DNA of 64,000 nt from positions 1,922,001-1,986,000 of the forward strand of contig JACKLI010000001.1 of the NCBI GenBank assembly GCA_024235995.1. The letters are read 5' to 3'. Both the position numbers and the translations under genes were made by a program. Within the stretch, counting starts at the first letter, position 1, and each line of letters opens with the position of its first letter. Shown in pieces: positions 17,538-25,827 of the stretch. The notes under the pieces were generated by a model, which worked only from the letters and a program-made list of their open reading frames with translations, did no database searches and had not been told where the DNA came from. Source of the DNA: Burkholderiaceae bacterium (GTDB lineage Bacteria > Pseudomonadota > Gammaproteobacteria > Burkholderiales > Burkholderiaceae_C).

Positions 17538-18341
17538 ATGTCCACTTCCCACACCCCCGGCGACGCCCTGGTCCTGCACGCCTCGGATGTCCGCGGCGTG
17601 CACCTGCTCACGCTCAACCAGCCCAAGGCCTTCAACGTGCTCAGCGAGGCGATGCTGACCGAGCTGCAGCACCGGCTCGACCGCATCGCCGCCGACCCGT
17701 CGGCGCGCGTGCTGGTGATCGCCGCCGAGGGCAAGGCCTTTTGCGCCGGACATGACTTGAAGCAGATGAAGGCCAACCCGCGGCTGGACTACTACCAGCA
17801 GCTGTTCGGCCAGTGCAGCAGGATGATGGTGTCGCTGCTGAAGCTGCCCGTCCCGGTGATCGCGCGGGTGCAGGGCGTGGCGGCCGCCGCAGGCTGCCAG
17901 CTGGTGGCGCAGTGCGACCTGGCGGTGGCCGCCGAGGGCGTGCGCTTCGGCGTCAACGGCATCGACGTGGGCCTGTTCTGCGGCACCCCCAGCGTGCCCC
18001 TGGTGCGCAACATGCAGCCCAAGCAGGCGATGGAGATGCTGCTGACGGGCGGCTTCATCACCGCGGCCGAGGCGCGCGCGCGCGGCCTGGTCAACCGCGT
18101 GGTGGTGCCCGATCAGCTGGACGCCGCCGTCGAGGACATGGTGCAGGCCATCCTGTCCAAGCCGCGCGAGGCGATCGCCATCGGCAAGGAGCTGTTTTAC
18201 AGGCAGCGCGAGCTGGGCATCGAGGCGGCCTACCAGCTGGCCAACCAGAGCATGGCCTGCAACATGATGTACGACGTGGCGCAGGAGGGCGTTCAGGCCT
18301 TCATCGACAAGCGGGAGCCCGCGTGGCGCAAGGGGCGCTGA
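17538..18341 (+). CDS. Enoyl-CoA hydratase/isomerase family protein
   Basis: A 267-residue crotonase-fold protein. It has the substrate-binding AFCAGHDLKQMKANPRL segment that forms the first oxyanion-hole contact, and a second oxyanion region in VAAAAGCQLVAQCDLAVAA. The GIDVGLFCGTPSVPLVRN stretch, with Gly/Thr where many hydratases have the second catalytic Glu, matches the ECHDC3-like subgroup, whose activity is unclear. It is probably involved in acyl-CoA breakdown. The 3' end overlaps the next gene by 19 bp. Confidence 0.88.
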   Translation: MSTSHTPGDALVLHASDVRGVHLLTLNQPKAFNVLSEAMLTELQHRLDRIAADPSARVLVIAAEGKAFCAGHDLKQMKANPRLDYYQQLFGQCSRMMVSLLKLPVPVIARVQGVAAAAGCQLVAQCDLAVAAEGVRFGVNGIDVGLFCGTPSVPLVRNMQPKQAMEMLLTGGFITAAEARARGLVNRVVVPDQLDAAVEDMVQAILSKPREAIAIGKELFYRQRELGIEAAYQLANQSMACNMMYDVAQEGVQAFIDKREPAWRKGR

Positions 18342-19657
18342 GCGCCGGGCTGGCCGCGGCCGGCTGGGGCGGCGCGCGCAGCCTGCGCATCGACGACTGG
18401 GATGCGTGGTGGGCTTCGGTCAGCCGGCCGGTGGTGCTGGGCGAGCTGCTGACCCTGGTGCTGGGCGGCCTGCTGGCCTGGGGGCTGGCGGCGGGGTGGC
18501 AGCGCGCGTGGGCGCGGGGCGGCGGGCGGGCCGGCATCTGGCTGGGCCGGCGCGGCCTGGACGGCGCCTTGTTCCCCCTGCTGTGGCTGGGGCTGACCTG
18601 GCTGGCGCGCCTGGGCTGGCTGCGCCTGGAGGGCCATGCGCCCCTGATGCGCGTGGCGCTGCCGATGCTGCTGGCGCTGGCGCTGATTCGCTTTGGCGTC
18701 AAGGTGCTGCAGGCCGCGCTGCCCGATGCGCGCGGGGTGCGGCGGCTGGAGCGCACCATCTCGTGGCTGGTGTGGGGCGTGTGGGTGCTGTGGGCGATCG
18801 GCCTGCTGCCGGTGCTGCTGGAGGAGGCGGACGGCATCCGCTGGAAGGTGGGCAGCTCCACCCTGACCCTGCGCAACCTGATCGAGGGCGGCCTCAACGT
18901 CGCCGTGGCCCTGCTGCTGGCGCTGTGGCTGTCGTCGGCGCTGGAGGCACGCCTGCTGCGGGCGGCCGGCGGCGCGGCGCTGTCGCTGCGCAAGATGGTC
19001 GCCAACGCGTTGCGCGCGGTGCTGGTTTTCGTCGCGGTGCTGCTGGCGCTGTCGGCCGTGGGGATCGATCTGACCACGCTGTCGGTGCTGGGCGGCGCCA
19101 TCGGCGTGGGCATCGGCCTGGGCTTGCAAAAGCTGGCGGCCAACTACGTGTCGGGCTTCGTGGTGCTGGCCGAGCGCGCGCTGCGCATCGGCGACCAGGT
19201 GCGCGTCGATGGCTTCGAGGGGCGCATCACCGACATCCGCGCGCGCTACACGGTGATTCGCAGCGGATCGGGCAGCGAGTCGGTGGTGCCCAACGAGATG
19301 CTGGTGACCCAGCGGGTCGAAAACCTGTCCCTGGCCGACCGGCGCGTGTGGCAGTCCACGGTGGTCGGCGTGGAGTACGGCTGCGACGTCGATCTGGTGC
19401 AGCGCCTGCTGCGCCAGGCGGCGCTGTCCAGCAAGCGCGTGCTGCGCGAGCCGGCGCCGTTCGTGGGCCTGTCGGCCTTTGGCGCGGACGCGCTGGAGTT
19501 CACCGTGGGCTACTGGATGAACGAGCCCGAGTCGGGCAGCCTGGGCCTGCGCTCGGAGGTCAACCTGGCCATCTTGCAGGCCCTGCGCGCGAACGGCATC
19601 GACATCCCGTTTCCGCAGCGGGTGGTGCACCAAGCCGTGCCCGCCGCGCGGCCGTGA
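18323..19657 (+). CDS. MscS-family mechanosensitive ion channel
   Basis: A 444-residue membrane protein from a GTG at 18323 (GGGAG at 18313-18317 serves as ribosome site); no early ATG exists in this frame. It has about six membrane helices. The last is the pore helix with GGAIGVGIGLGLQKLAANYVSG (in parts: GGAIGVGIGLGLQKL, ANYVSGF), then the beta domain with SVVPNEML and a C-terminal alpha/beta domain. This is a full-length channel of the MscK/YbdG-like mid-size type, unlike the reduced one at 304-837. It overlaps the crotonase gene by 19 bp. Confidence 0.88.
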   Translation: MAQGALSAGLAAAGWGGARSLRIDDWDAWWASVSRPVVLGELLTLVLGGLLAWGLAAGWQRAWARGGGRAGIWLGRRGLDGALFPLLWLGLTWLARLGWLRLEGHAPLMRVALPMLLALALIRFGVKVLQAALPDARGVRRLERTISWLVWGVWVLWAIGLLPVLLEEADGIRWKVGSSTLTLRNLIEGGLNVAVALLLALWLSSALEARLLRAAGGAALSLRKMVANALRAVLVFVAVLLALSAVGIDLTTLSVLGGAIGVGIGLGLQKLAANYVSGFVVLAERALRIGDQVRVDGFEGRITDIRARYTVIRSGSGSESVVPNEMLVTQRVENLSLADRRVWQSTVVGVEYGCDVDLVQRLLRQAALSSKRVLREPAPFVGLSAFGADALEFTVGYWMNEPESGSLGLRSEVNLAILQALRANGIDIPFPQRVVHQAVPAARP

Positions 19658-19721
19658 TGGCCGGAATATGAGTGCGCACTCTTATTTCATGGTGCGGACG
19701 TCAGGCCGCCGTCAGGCTCCA

Positions 19722-19725
19722 CTAA
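19722..19725. repeat. Target-site duplication CTAA, left copy
   Basis: CTAA directly before the left inverted repeat; the partner copy is at 21047-21050. Confidence 0.85.
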
Positions 19726-21046
19726 CAGGCCGTTGAAAAATCCCCTGCGAGCGTCCGCGTCGGCCGCTACGATCTGAAGCCATCCCGCAACAACTGCGAC
19801 AAGAAAGATGAGAGGCAACCAAGACTTCCAGGGGGCGATGTTCAGCTACATCAGCCTTGAAGAAAGAGTGCCAGCGGCACACCCGCTGCGCAAGTTGCGC
19901 GCCGTGGTGGATGCGCTGCTGGCGAGCATGAACAGCGAGTTCGAAGCGGTGTACGCCCGCCGTGGCCGACCGTCGGTGCCGCCGGAGATGCTGCTCAAGG
20001 CCTTGCTGCTGCAAATCCTGTTCTCCATCCGCAGCGAACGCCAGCTGGTCGAGGCGGTCAACTACAACCTGCTGTACCGCTGGTTCGTCGGCCTGAACAT
20101 CGAGGACAAAGTTTGGGACCACTCCACCTTCAGCGCCAACCGCGAACGCCTCTTCAACGAAGACCTGGCGCGCGCCTTCTTCGAGCGCGTCAAGCTCAGC
20201 GCCCAGTGGGGCCGGCTTGCCAGCGACGAACACTTCAGCGTGGACGGCACGCTGATTGAGGCCTGGGCCTCGCACAAGAGTTTCAAACGCAAAGACGACG
20301 ACAGCGGCACGCCACCCGGACGCAACCCCGAGGTGAACTTCAAAGGGCAGGAGCGCTGCAACGGCACCCATGCCAGCACCACCGATGCCGATGCCCGGCT
20401 GTTCAAGAAGAGCGCGGGCGACAAGTCCCGCCTGTGCCACATGGGGCACATCCTCATGGAGAACCGCAACGGTCTGATCGTGGATGTGGAGATCACACAT
20501 GCCAGTGGCACCGCCGAGCGCGAGGCGGCGCTGGCGATGCTCAAACGCCGGGGCAACAGGAACAAGCGGGCCACGGTCGGCGCCGACAAGGGCTACGACA
20601 GCAAGGCCTTCATCAAGGGCTGTCGCCGGCTCTTGGTCACGCCGCACGTGGCGGCCAAGGACAAGCACTCTGCAGTCGATGGGCGCATCAAGCGCCACGA
20701 GGGCTACAAAACCAGCCTCAAAGTGCGCAAGCGAATCGAGGAGGCCTTTGGCTGGATCAAGACAGTGGGCGGTCTGGCCAAGACCAAATTGATCGGTCAG
20801 GCCAAGCTCGCGGGCCAGGCGCTGCTGTGCTTTGCCACCTACAACCTGGTGCGCATGGGCAGTCTGGGCGGTTGGTGGGACGCGCATCATGCGTGAACCA
20901 TGGGATACGTGCGCCCGGAACGGGCAAAACGGCCTGCAAACAGGCCGAAATGGCCGCTCCAATCGCTGCGCAGGCCAGTTTGCGCGATCCGTTTCTTCGA
21001 AATCCACGACCCTGGCGCGTTCGATGAGCATTTTTTCAACGGCCTG
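19726..21046 (+). mobile_element. Complete IS5-family insertion sequence, 1,321 bp
   Basis: The 15-bp terminal inverted repeats CAGGCCGTTGAAAAA are perfect (19726-19740 and, inverted, 21032-21046). They are flanked by direct repeats CTAA at 19722-19725 and 21047-21050. A 4-bp YTAR-type duplication is typical of the IS5 subgroup. One intact transposase gene fills most of the element. Clean ends and duplication point to a recent and probably still transposable insertion. Confidence 0.93.
19808..20896 (+). CDS. IS5 family transposase (DDE)
   Basis: A 362-residue transposase. The N-terminal DUF772-type domain (about residues 15-115) contains the RGRPSVPPEMLLKALLLQ and DHSTFSANRERL signatures. 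The catalytic DDE triad can be placed at the Asp of FSVDGTLIEAW, the Asp of VGADKGYDSKAF and the Glu of RKRIEEAFGWIK. The frame is intact with no frameshift. It lies entirely between the two inverted repeats. Confidence 0.93.
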   Translation: MRGNQDFQGAMFSYISLEERVPAAHPLRKLRAVVDALLASMNSEFEAVYARRGRPSVPPEMLLKALLLQILFSIRSERQLVEAVNYNLLYRWFVGLNIEDKVWDHSTFSANRERLFNEDLARAFFERVKLSAQWGRLASDEHFSVDGTLIEAWASHKSFKRKDDDSGTPPGRNPEVNFKGQERCNGTHASTTDADARLFKKSAGDKSRLCHMGHILMENRNGLIVDVEITHASGTAEREAALAMLKRRGNRNKRATVGADKGYDSKAFIKGCRRLLVTPHVAAKDKHSAVDGRIKRHEGYKTSLKVRKRIEEAFGWIKTVGGLAKTKLIGQAKLAGQALLCFATYNLVRMGSLGGWWDAHHA

Positions 21047-21050
21047 CTAA
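21047..21050. repeat. Target-site duplication CTAA, right copy
   Basis: CTAA directly after the right inverted repeat. It is also the first part of the CTAAAAT that looks like the etfB -10 box. Confidence 0.85.
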
Positions 21051-21053
21051 AAT
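21048..21053 (+). promoter_or_regulatory. Possible -10 box of the etfB promoter, adjacent to the IS right end
   Basis: TAAAAT lies 82 nt before the etfB ATG and begins inside the CTAA duplication, so the IS has separated it from its original upstream sequence. A weak TGAGCA 17 nt upstream inside the IS end could serve as a new -35. Inferred only. Confidence 0.3.
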
Positions 21054-21134
21054 CGTCGGCGTCAATCCTTGTGCCGGGGCTGCCCAGCCGCGCACGCCCA
21101 TCCGTTTTTTGCAATCGCTTCAGGAGATCCCAGG

Positions 21135-21884
21135 ATGAAAGCACTCGTCGCCGTCAAGCGCGTGGTGGATTACAACGTCAAGGTGCGTGTCAAGGGTGAC
21201 GGCACCGGGGTGGACATCGCCAACGTCAAGATGAGCATGAACCCGTTTGACGAAATCGCGGTGGAAGAAGCCGTGCGCCTGAAGGAAAAGGGCGTGGTCA
21301 GCGAGGTCATCGCCGTCTCCTGCGGCGTCGCCCAGTGCCAGGAAACCCTGCGCACGGCCATGGCCATCGGCGCCGACCGCGCCATCCTGGTCGAGACCGC
21401 CGAGGAGCTGCAGCCGCTGGCCGTGGCCAAGCTGCTCAAGGCCTTGGTGGACAAGGAGCAGCCCGGCCTGGTGATCCTGGGCAAGCAGGCCATCGACGAT
21501 GACGCCAACCAGACTGGCCAGATGCTGGCCGCCTTGGCCGACCTGCCGCAGGCCACCTTCGCCAGCAAGGTGGAGGTGGAAGGCGACAAGGCCAAGGTCA
21601 CGCGCGAGGTCGACGGCGGCCTGGAGACCCTCGCCATCGGCCTGCCCGCGGTGGTGACCACCGACCTGCGCCTGAACGAGCCGCGCTACGTCACGCTGCC
21701 CAACATCATGAAGGCCAAGAAGAAGCAGCTGGACACCGTCAAGCCCGAGGACCTGGGCGTGGACGTCAAGCCGCGCCTGAAGACCCTGAAGGTCAGCGAG
21801 CCGCCCAAGCGCGGCGCCGGCATCAAGGTGCCCGACGTGGCCACGCTGGTGGACAAGCTCAAGAACGAAGCCAAAGTGATCTGA
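21135..21884 (+). CDS. etfB: Electron transfer flavoprotein subunit beta
   Basis: A 249-residue protein starting at the ATG at 21135, preceded by CAGGAG. The signatures MKALVAVKRVVDYNVKVRVK, the NPFDEIAVEEAVRLKE segment and GKQAIDDDANQTGQMLA (the AMP-binding part) are all present. With EtfA it accepts electrons from acyl-CoA dehydrogenases and passes them to the ETF:quinone oxidoreductase. etfA follows after 19 bp and an acyl-CoA dehydrogenase gene after that. Confidence 0.97.
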   Translation: MKALVAVKRVVDYNVKVRVKGDGTGVDIANVKMSMNPFDEIAVEEAVRLKEKGVVSEVIAVSCGVAQCQETLRTAMAIGADRAILVETAEELQPLAVAKLLKALVDKEQPGLVILGKQAIDDDANQTGQMLAALADLPQATFASKVEVEGDKAKVTREVDGGLETLAIGLPAVVTTDLRLNEPRYVTLPNIMKAKKKQLDTVKPEDLGVDVKPRLKTLKVSEPPKRGAGIKVPDVATLVDKLKNEAKVI

Positions 21885-21903
21885 TCAAGAGGGTAGAAGA
21901 AAC

Positions 21904-22836
21904 ATGACCGCACTCGTCATCGCCGAACACGACAACGCCTCCATCAAGGGCGCCACCCTCAACACCGTCACCGCGGCCAAGGCCTGCGGCGGCGACGTCC
22001 ATGTGCTGGTGGCCGGCCACAACGCCGGCGCCGCCGCGCAGGCCGCCGCGCAGATCGCTGGCGTGGCCAAGGTGCTGCACGCCGACGCCGAGGGCCTGGC
22101 CCACGGCCTGGCCGAGAACGTCGCCGCCCAGGTGCTGGCCCTGGCCGGCAGCTACAGCCACATCCTGTTTCCGGCCACCGCCAGCGGCAAGAACGTGGCC
22201 CCGCGCGTGGCCGCCAAGCTGGACGTGGCGCAGATCAGCGACATCACCAAGGTCGACAGCGCCGACACCTTCGAGCGCCCCATCTACGCCGGCAACGCCA
22301 TCGCCACCGTGCAGTCGCAGGACGCCACCAAGGTCATCACCGTGCGCGGCACGGGCTTCGACGCGGCGGCCGCCACGGGCGGCAGCGCCGCCGTCGAGAC
22401 CGTGGCCGCGGTGGCCGACAGCGGCAAGTCCAGCTTCGTCGGCGCCGAGCTGGCCAAGAGCGACCGCCCCGAGCTGACGGCCGCCAAGATCATCGTCTCG
22501 GGCGGCCGCGCCCTGGGCAGCGCCGAGAAGTTCAACGAAGTGATGACGCCGCTGGCCGACAAGCTGGGCGCCGCCATTGGTGCCAGCCGCGCCGCGGTCG
22601 ATGCAGGCTACGCCGCCAACGACCTGCAGGTGGGGCAGACCGGCAAGATCGTCGCGCCGCAGCTGTACATCGCCTGCGGCATCTCGGGTGCCATCCAGCA
22701 CCTGGCCGGCATGAAGGACAGCAAGGTCATCGTCGCCATCAACAAGGACGAAGAGGCGCCGATCTTCAGCGTGGCCGACTACGGGCTGGTGGCCGACCTG
22801 TTCGTGGCCGTGCCGGAACTGGTCAAGGCCCTGTGA
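21904..22836 (+). CDS. etfA: Electron transfer flavoprotein subunit alpha
   Basis: A 310-residue protein. The C-terminal FAD-binding domain is intact: VSGGRALGSAEKF, GATRA-like GASRAAVDAGY, QVGQTGKIVAPQLYIACGISGAIQH and the closing FSVADYGLVADLF. The N-terminal half has the ETF domain I fold. It forms the heterodimer with EtfB. It is followed by a hairpin terminator 32 bp after the stop. Confidence 0.97.
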   Translation: MTALVIAEHDNASIKGATLNTVTAAKACGGDVHVLVAGHNAGAAAQAAAQIAGVAKVLHADAEGLAHGLAENVAAQVLALAGSYSHILFPATASGKNVAPRVAAKLDVAQISDITKVDSADTFERPIYAGNAIATVQSQDATKVITVRGTGFDAAAATGGSAAVETVAAVADSGKSSFVGAELAKSDRPELTAAKIIVSGGRALGSAEKFNEVMTPLADKLGAAIGASRAAVDAGYAANDLQVGQTGKIVAPQLYIACGISGAIQHLAGMKDSKVIVAINKDEEAPIFSVADYGLVADLFVAVPELVKAL

Positions 22837-22867
22837 CGCGCCGACGCATGCGGCACTGAGCTTCCCG

Positions 22868-22893
22868 GGGCATCGCGCGCGGTGCCCTTTTTG
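22868..22893 (+). terminator. Intrinsic terminator after etfBA
   Basis: GGGCATC (22868-22874) pairs with GGTGCCC (22881-22887) around a GCGCGC loop, followed by TTTTT. One G-U pair; otherwise standard. Confidence 0.75.
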
Positions 22894-22942
22894 TTTCCTG
22901 CGGCGCCCGCGCGCGCAACGTTCGACATTTGAGGACATGGTC

Positions 22943-24730
22943 ATGAGCTACACCGCCCCCGTCAAGGACTTCCTGTTCAACATCGAGCATCTCGCCCGCA
23001 TCGACGAGATCGCCAAGCTCCCCGGCTTCGAGGACGCCGGCCTGGAGACGGCGCAGGCCGTGCTGGAGGAATGCGCCCGCTTCAACGAGCAGGTGCTGGC
23101 GCCGCTGAACTTCGAGGCCGACAAGGCGCCGTCCACCCATTCGGGCACCTCGGTGACCACCAGCAAGGGCTTCAAGGAGGCGTACCAGCAATACACCGAA
23201 GGCGGCTGGCAGGGCCTGCAGCACCCGGCCGACTTTGGCGGCCAGGGCCTGCCCAAGACCATCGGCGCGGCCTGCACCGAAATCCTGAACGCGGCCAACC
23301 TGTCGTTTGCGCTGTGCCCGCTGCTCACCGACGGCGCCACCGAGGCGCTGCTGACCGCCGGCAGCGACGAGCTCAAGGCCACCTACCTGGAAAAGCTGGT
23401 GTCCGGCCAGTGGACCGGCACCATGAACCTGACCGAGCCGCAGGCCGGCAGCGACCTGGCCGCGGTGCGCACGCGCGCCGAGCCGCAGGCCGACGGCACC
23501 TACAAGATCTTCGGCACCAAGATCTTCATCACCTACGGCGAGCACGACATGGCCGAGAACATCGTGCACCTGGTGCTGGCGCGCGTGCAGGGCGCGCCCG
23601 AGGGCGTCAAGGGCATCAGCCTGTTCGTTTGCCCGAAGTTCCTGGTCAAAGCCGACGGCACGCCGGGCGAGCGCAACGACGTGTACTGCGTCAGCATCGA
23701 GCACAAGATGGGCATCAAGGCCAGCCCCACGGCGGTGCTGCAGTACGGCGACCATGGTGGCGCCATCGGCTACCTGGTGGGCGAGGAAAACCGGGGCCTC
23801 GAATACATGTTCATCATGATGAACGCTGCGCGCTACGCCGTCGGCGTGCAGGGCATCTCGGTGGCCGACCGCGCCTATCAGAAGGCGGTGGAATACGCCA
23901 AGGAGCGCGTGCAGGGCCGCCCGGTCGACGGCAGCACCAAGGGCGCGGCCACCATCATCCACCACGCCGACGTGCGCCGCATGCTGATGACCATGCGCGC
24001 CCAGATCGAAGGCTGCCGCGCCATGGCCAGCACGGCGGCGGCCGCCTACGACGCCGCGCACCATTCTCCTGACGCCGCGGCGCGCCAGCAGAACCAGGCT
24101 TTCTATGAGTTCCTGGTGCCGCTGGTCAAGGGCTACAGCACCGAGATGAGCCTGGAGGCCACCAGCCTGGGCGTGCAGGTGCACGGCGGCATGGGCTTCA
24201 TCGAGGAGACGGGCGCCGCGCAGTACTACCGCGACGCCAAGATCCTGACCATCTATGAAGGCACCACCGCCATCCAGGCCAACGACCTGGTGGGCCGCAA
24301 GACCGCGCGCGACGGCGGCCAGACCGCCAAGGCCATTGCCGCGCAGGTGGAGGCGACCGAAAAGCAGCTGGCCCATGGCAGCCATGACGCCAAGGCCGTG
24401 GCCCACCACCTGGGCAAGGCGCGCCATGCCTTTACCGAGGCGGTGGACTTCATCGTCGGGCAGGCCAAGGCCGACCCCAACGCGGCCTACGGCGCCAGCG
24501 TGCCCTACCTGATGCTGGCGGGCAACCTGGTGGCCGGCTGGCAGATGGCGCGCGCGCTGCTGGCCGCCGAGGCCGAGCTGGCCCAGGGCAAGGACGCCGC
24601 CTTCATGCAGGCCAAGATTGCCACGGCGCGCTTCTACGCCGAGCACATCCTGCCGCGCACCGCGGGCCTGCGCGACGCCATCGTCGAAGGCGCGGGCAGC
24701 GTGATGGCCTTGCCGCTGGAGGCGTTCTGA
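22943..24730 (+). CDS. Acyl-CoA dehydrogenase (long, DmdC-like)
   Basis: A 595-residue flavoprotein. The ATG at 22943 is preferred over 22937 because GAGGA (22931-22935) is then 7 nt upstream. It has the N-terminal helical domain, the FAD-binding MNLTEPQAGSDLAAVRT and FGTKIFITYGEHDM stretches, and the catalytic Glu in LTIYEGTTAIQANDLVGRK. The extra C-terminal domain places it in the ~600-residue group that includes DmdC (3-methylmercaptopropionyl-CoA dehydrogenase) and related broad-substrate enzymes. Its electrons would go to the EtfBA pair encoded directly upstream. Confidence 0.92.
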   Translation: MSYTAPVKDFLFNIEHLARIDEIAKLPGFEDAGLETAQAVLEECARFNEQVLAPLNFEADKAPSTHSGTSVTTSKGFKEAYQQYTEGGWQGLQHPADFGGQGLPKTIGAACTEILNAANLSFALCPLLTDGATEALLTAGSDELKATYLEKLVSGQWTGTMNLTEPQAGSDLAAVRTRAEPQADGTYKIFGTKIFITYGEHDMAENIVHLVLARVQGAPEGVKGISLFVCPKFLVKADGTPGERNDVYCVSIEHKMGIKASPTAVLQYGDHGGAIGYLVGEENRGLEYMFIMMNAARYAVGVQGISVADRAYQKAVEYAKERVQGRPVDGSTKGAATIIHHADVRRMLMTMRAQIEGCRAMASTAAAAYDAAHHSPDAAARQQNQAFYEFLVPLVKGYSTEMSLEATSLGVQVHGGMGFIEETGAAQYYRDAKILTIYEGTTAIQANDLVGRKTARDGGQTAKAIAAQVEATEKQLAHGSHDAKAVAHHLGKARHAFTEAVDFIVGQAKADPNAAYGASVPYLMLAGNLVAGWQMARALLAAEAELAQGKDAAFMQAKIATARFYAEHILPRTAGLRDAIVEGAGSVMALPLEAF

Positions 24731-24744
24731 CGTTTGCTCTTTAA

Positions 24745-24799
24745 ACGATAGCTGCGGGCGCTTTACCGATGCGGGCCAGCGGCTGAAAAACCATTAAAT
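24745..24799 (+). repeat. Dispersed ~50-nt repeat, copy 5 (after the acyl-CoA dehydrogenase)
   Basis: Reads ACGATAGCTGCGGGCGCTTT, ACCGATGCGGGCCAGCGGC, TGAAAAACCATTAAA. This is among the most complete copies and shows both conserved blocks and the A/T-rich tail. Confidence 0.7.
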
Positions 24800-24811
24800 C
24801 TCTCCAGGCCG

Positions 24812-25768
24812 ATGTCCACACTGCCCCCCGTGCTGCAACAGCAGAAATTCCCGGTCATCGGCTCGCCGCTGTTCATCATCAGCAACCCCAAGCTGGTGAT
24901 TGCGCAGTGCACGGCGGGCGTCATCGGCGCCATGCCGGCGCTCAACGCCCGGCCGGCCGAGCAGCTGGACGAGTGGCTGGCCGAGATCACCGAGGCGCTG
25001 GCGGCCTGGGACAAGGTGCACCCCGAGCAGCCGGCTGCGCCCTTTGCCATCAACCAGATCGTGCACAAGAGCAACGACCGGCTGGAGCACGACATGCACG
25101 TGTGCGCCAAGTACAGGGTGCCCATCGTCATCACCAGCCTGGGCGCGCGCGAGGACGTGAACCAGGCCGTGCACGGCTGGGGCGGCGTGGTGTTGCACGA
25201 CATCATCAACAACCGCTTTGCCCGCAAGGCGGTCGAGAAAGGCGCCGACGGCCTGATTGCCGTGGCGGCTGGCGCCGGCGGCCACGCGGGCACCAAGAGC
25301 CCGTTTGCGCTGGTGCAGGAAATCCGCGAATGGTTCGACGGGCCGCTGGCGCTGTCGGGCGCCATCGCCAACGGCGGGGCCATCCTGGCGGCGCAGGCCA
25401 TGGGGGCCGATTTTGCGTACATCGGCACCGCCTTCATCGCCACCGAGGAGGCACGCGCCGCCGACACCTACAAGCACGCCATCGTCGCCGGCAGCTCCGA
25501 CGACATCGTCTACAGCAACCTGTTCACCGGCGTGCACGGCAACTACCTGGCCCATTCGATCCGTGCCGCCGGGCTGGACCCGGACCAGCTGCCGGTGAGC
25601 GACCCCAGCAAGATGAACTTTGGCGGCGGCGCGGCCGCCAAGGCCTGGAAGGACATCTGGGGCAGCGGGCAGGGCATCGGCGCCATCAAGGCGGTGGTGC
25701 CGGCAGCCGAGCTGATCGCACGGCTGCGGCGCGAGTACGATGCGGCGCGCCGGCGGCTGCTGGGCTGA
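24812..25768 (+). CDS. Nitronate monooxygenase family protein
   Basis: A 318-residue TIM-barrel flavoprotein of the 2-nitropropane dioxygenase family. FMN-binding features include GAGGHAGTKSPFALV (with the conserved His region), the LSGAIANGGAILAAQAMGADFAYIGTAF segment (in parts) and the N-terminal SPLFIISNPKLVIAQ. These enzymes oxidise alkyl nitronates using FMN and oxygen. Some members act instead on other substrates, so the role in this acyl-CoA gene neighbourhood is open. It converges on cphA with a shared terminator between. Confidence 0.9.
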   Translation: MSTLPPVLQQQKFPVIGSPLFIISNPKLVIAQCTAGVIGAMPALNARPAEQLDEWLAEITEALAAWDKVHPEQPAAPFAINQIVHKSNDRLEHDMHVCAKYRVPIVITSLGAREDVNQAVHGWGGVVLHDIINNRFARKAVEKGADGLIAVAAGAGGHAGTKSPFALVQEIREWFDGPLALSGAIANGGAILAAQAMGADFAYIGTAFIATEEARAADTYKHAIVAGSSDDIVYSNLFTGVHGNYLAHSIRAAGLDPDQLPVSDPSKMNFGGGAAAKAWKDIWGSGQGIGAIKAVVPAAELIARLRREYDAARRRLLG

Positions 25769-25798
25769 TGCGGCCTTGAAACCCTCGCGCTGAAAGCA

Positions 25799-25822
25799 AA
25801 AGCCCGGCTTGCGCCGGGCTTT
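25799..25822. terminator. Bidirectional terminator between nitronate monooxygenase and cphA
   Basis: A perfect 10-bp stem AAAGCCCGGC / GCCGGGCTTT with a TTGC loop, giving a T-run on either strand. Both convergent genes end within 55 bp. Confidence 0.88.
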
Positions 25823-25827
25823 GCACT

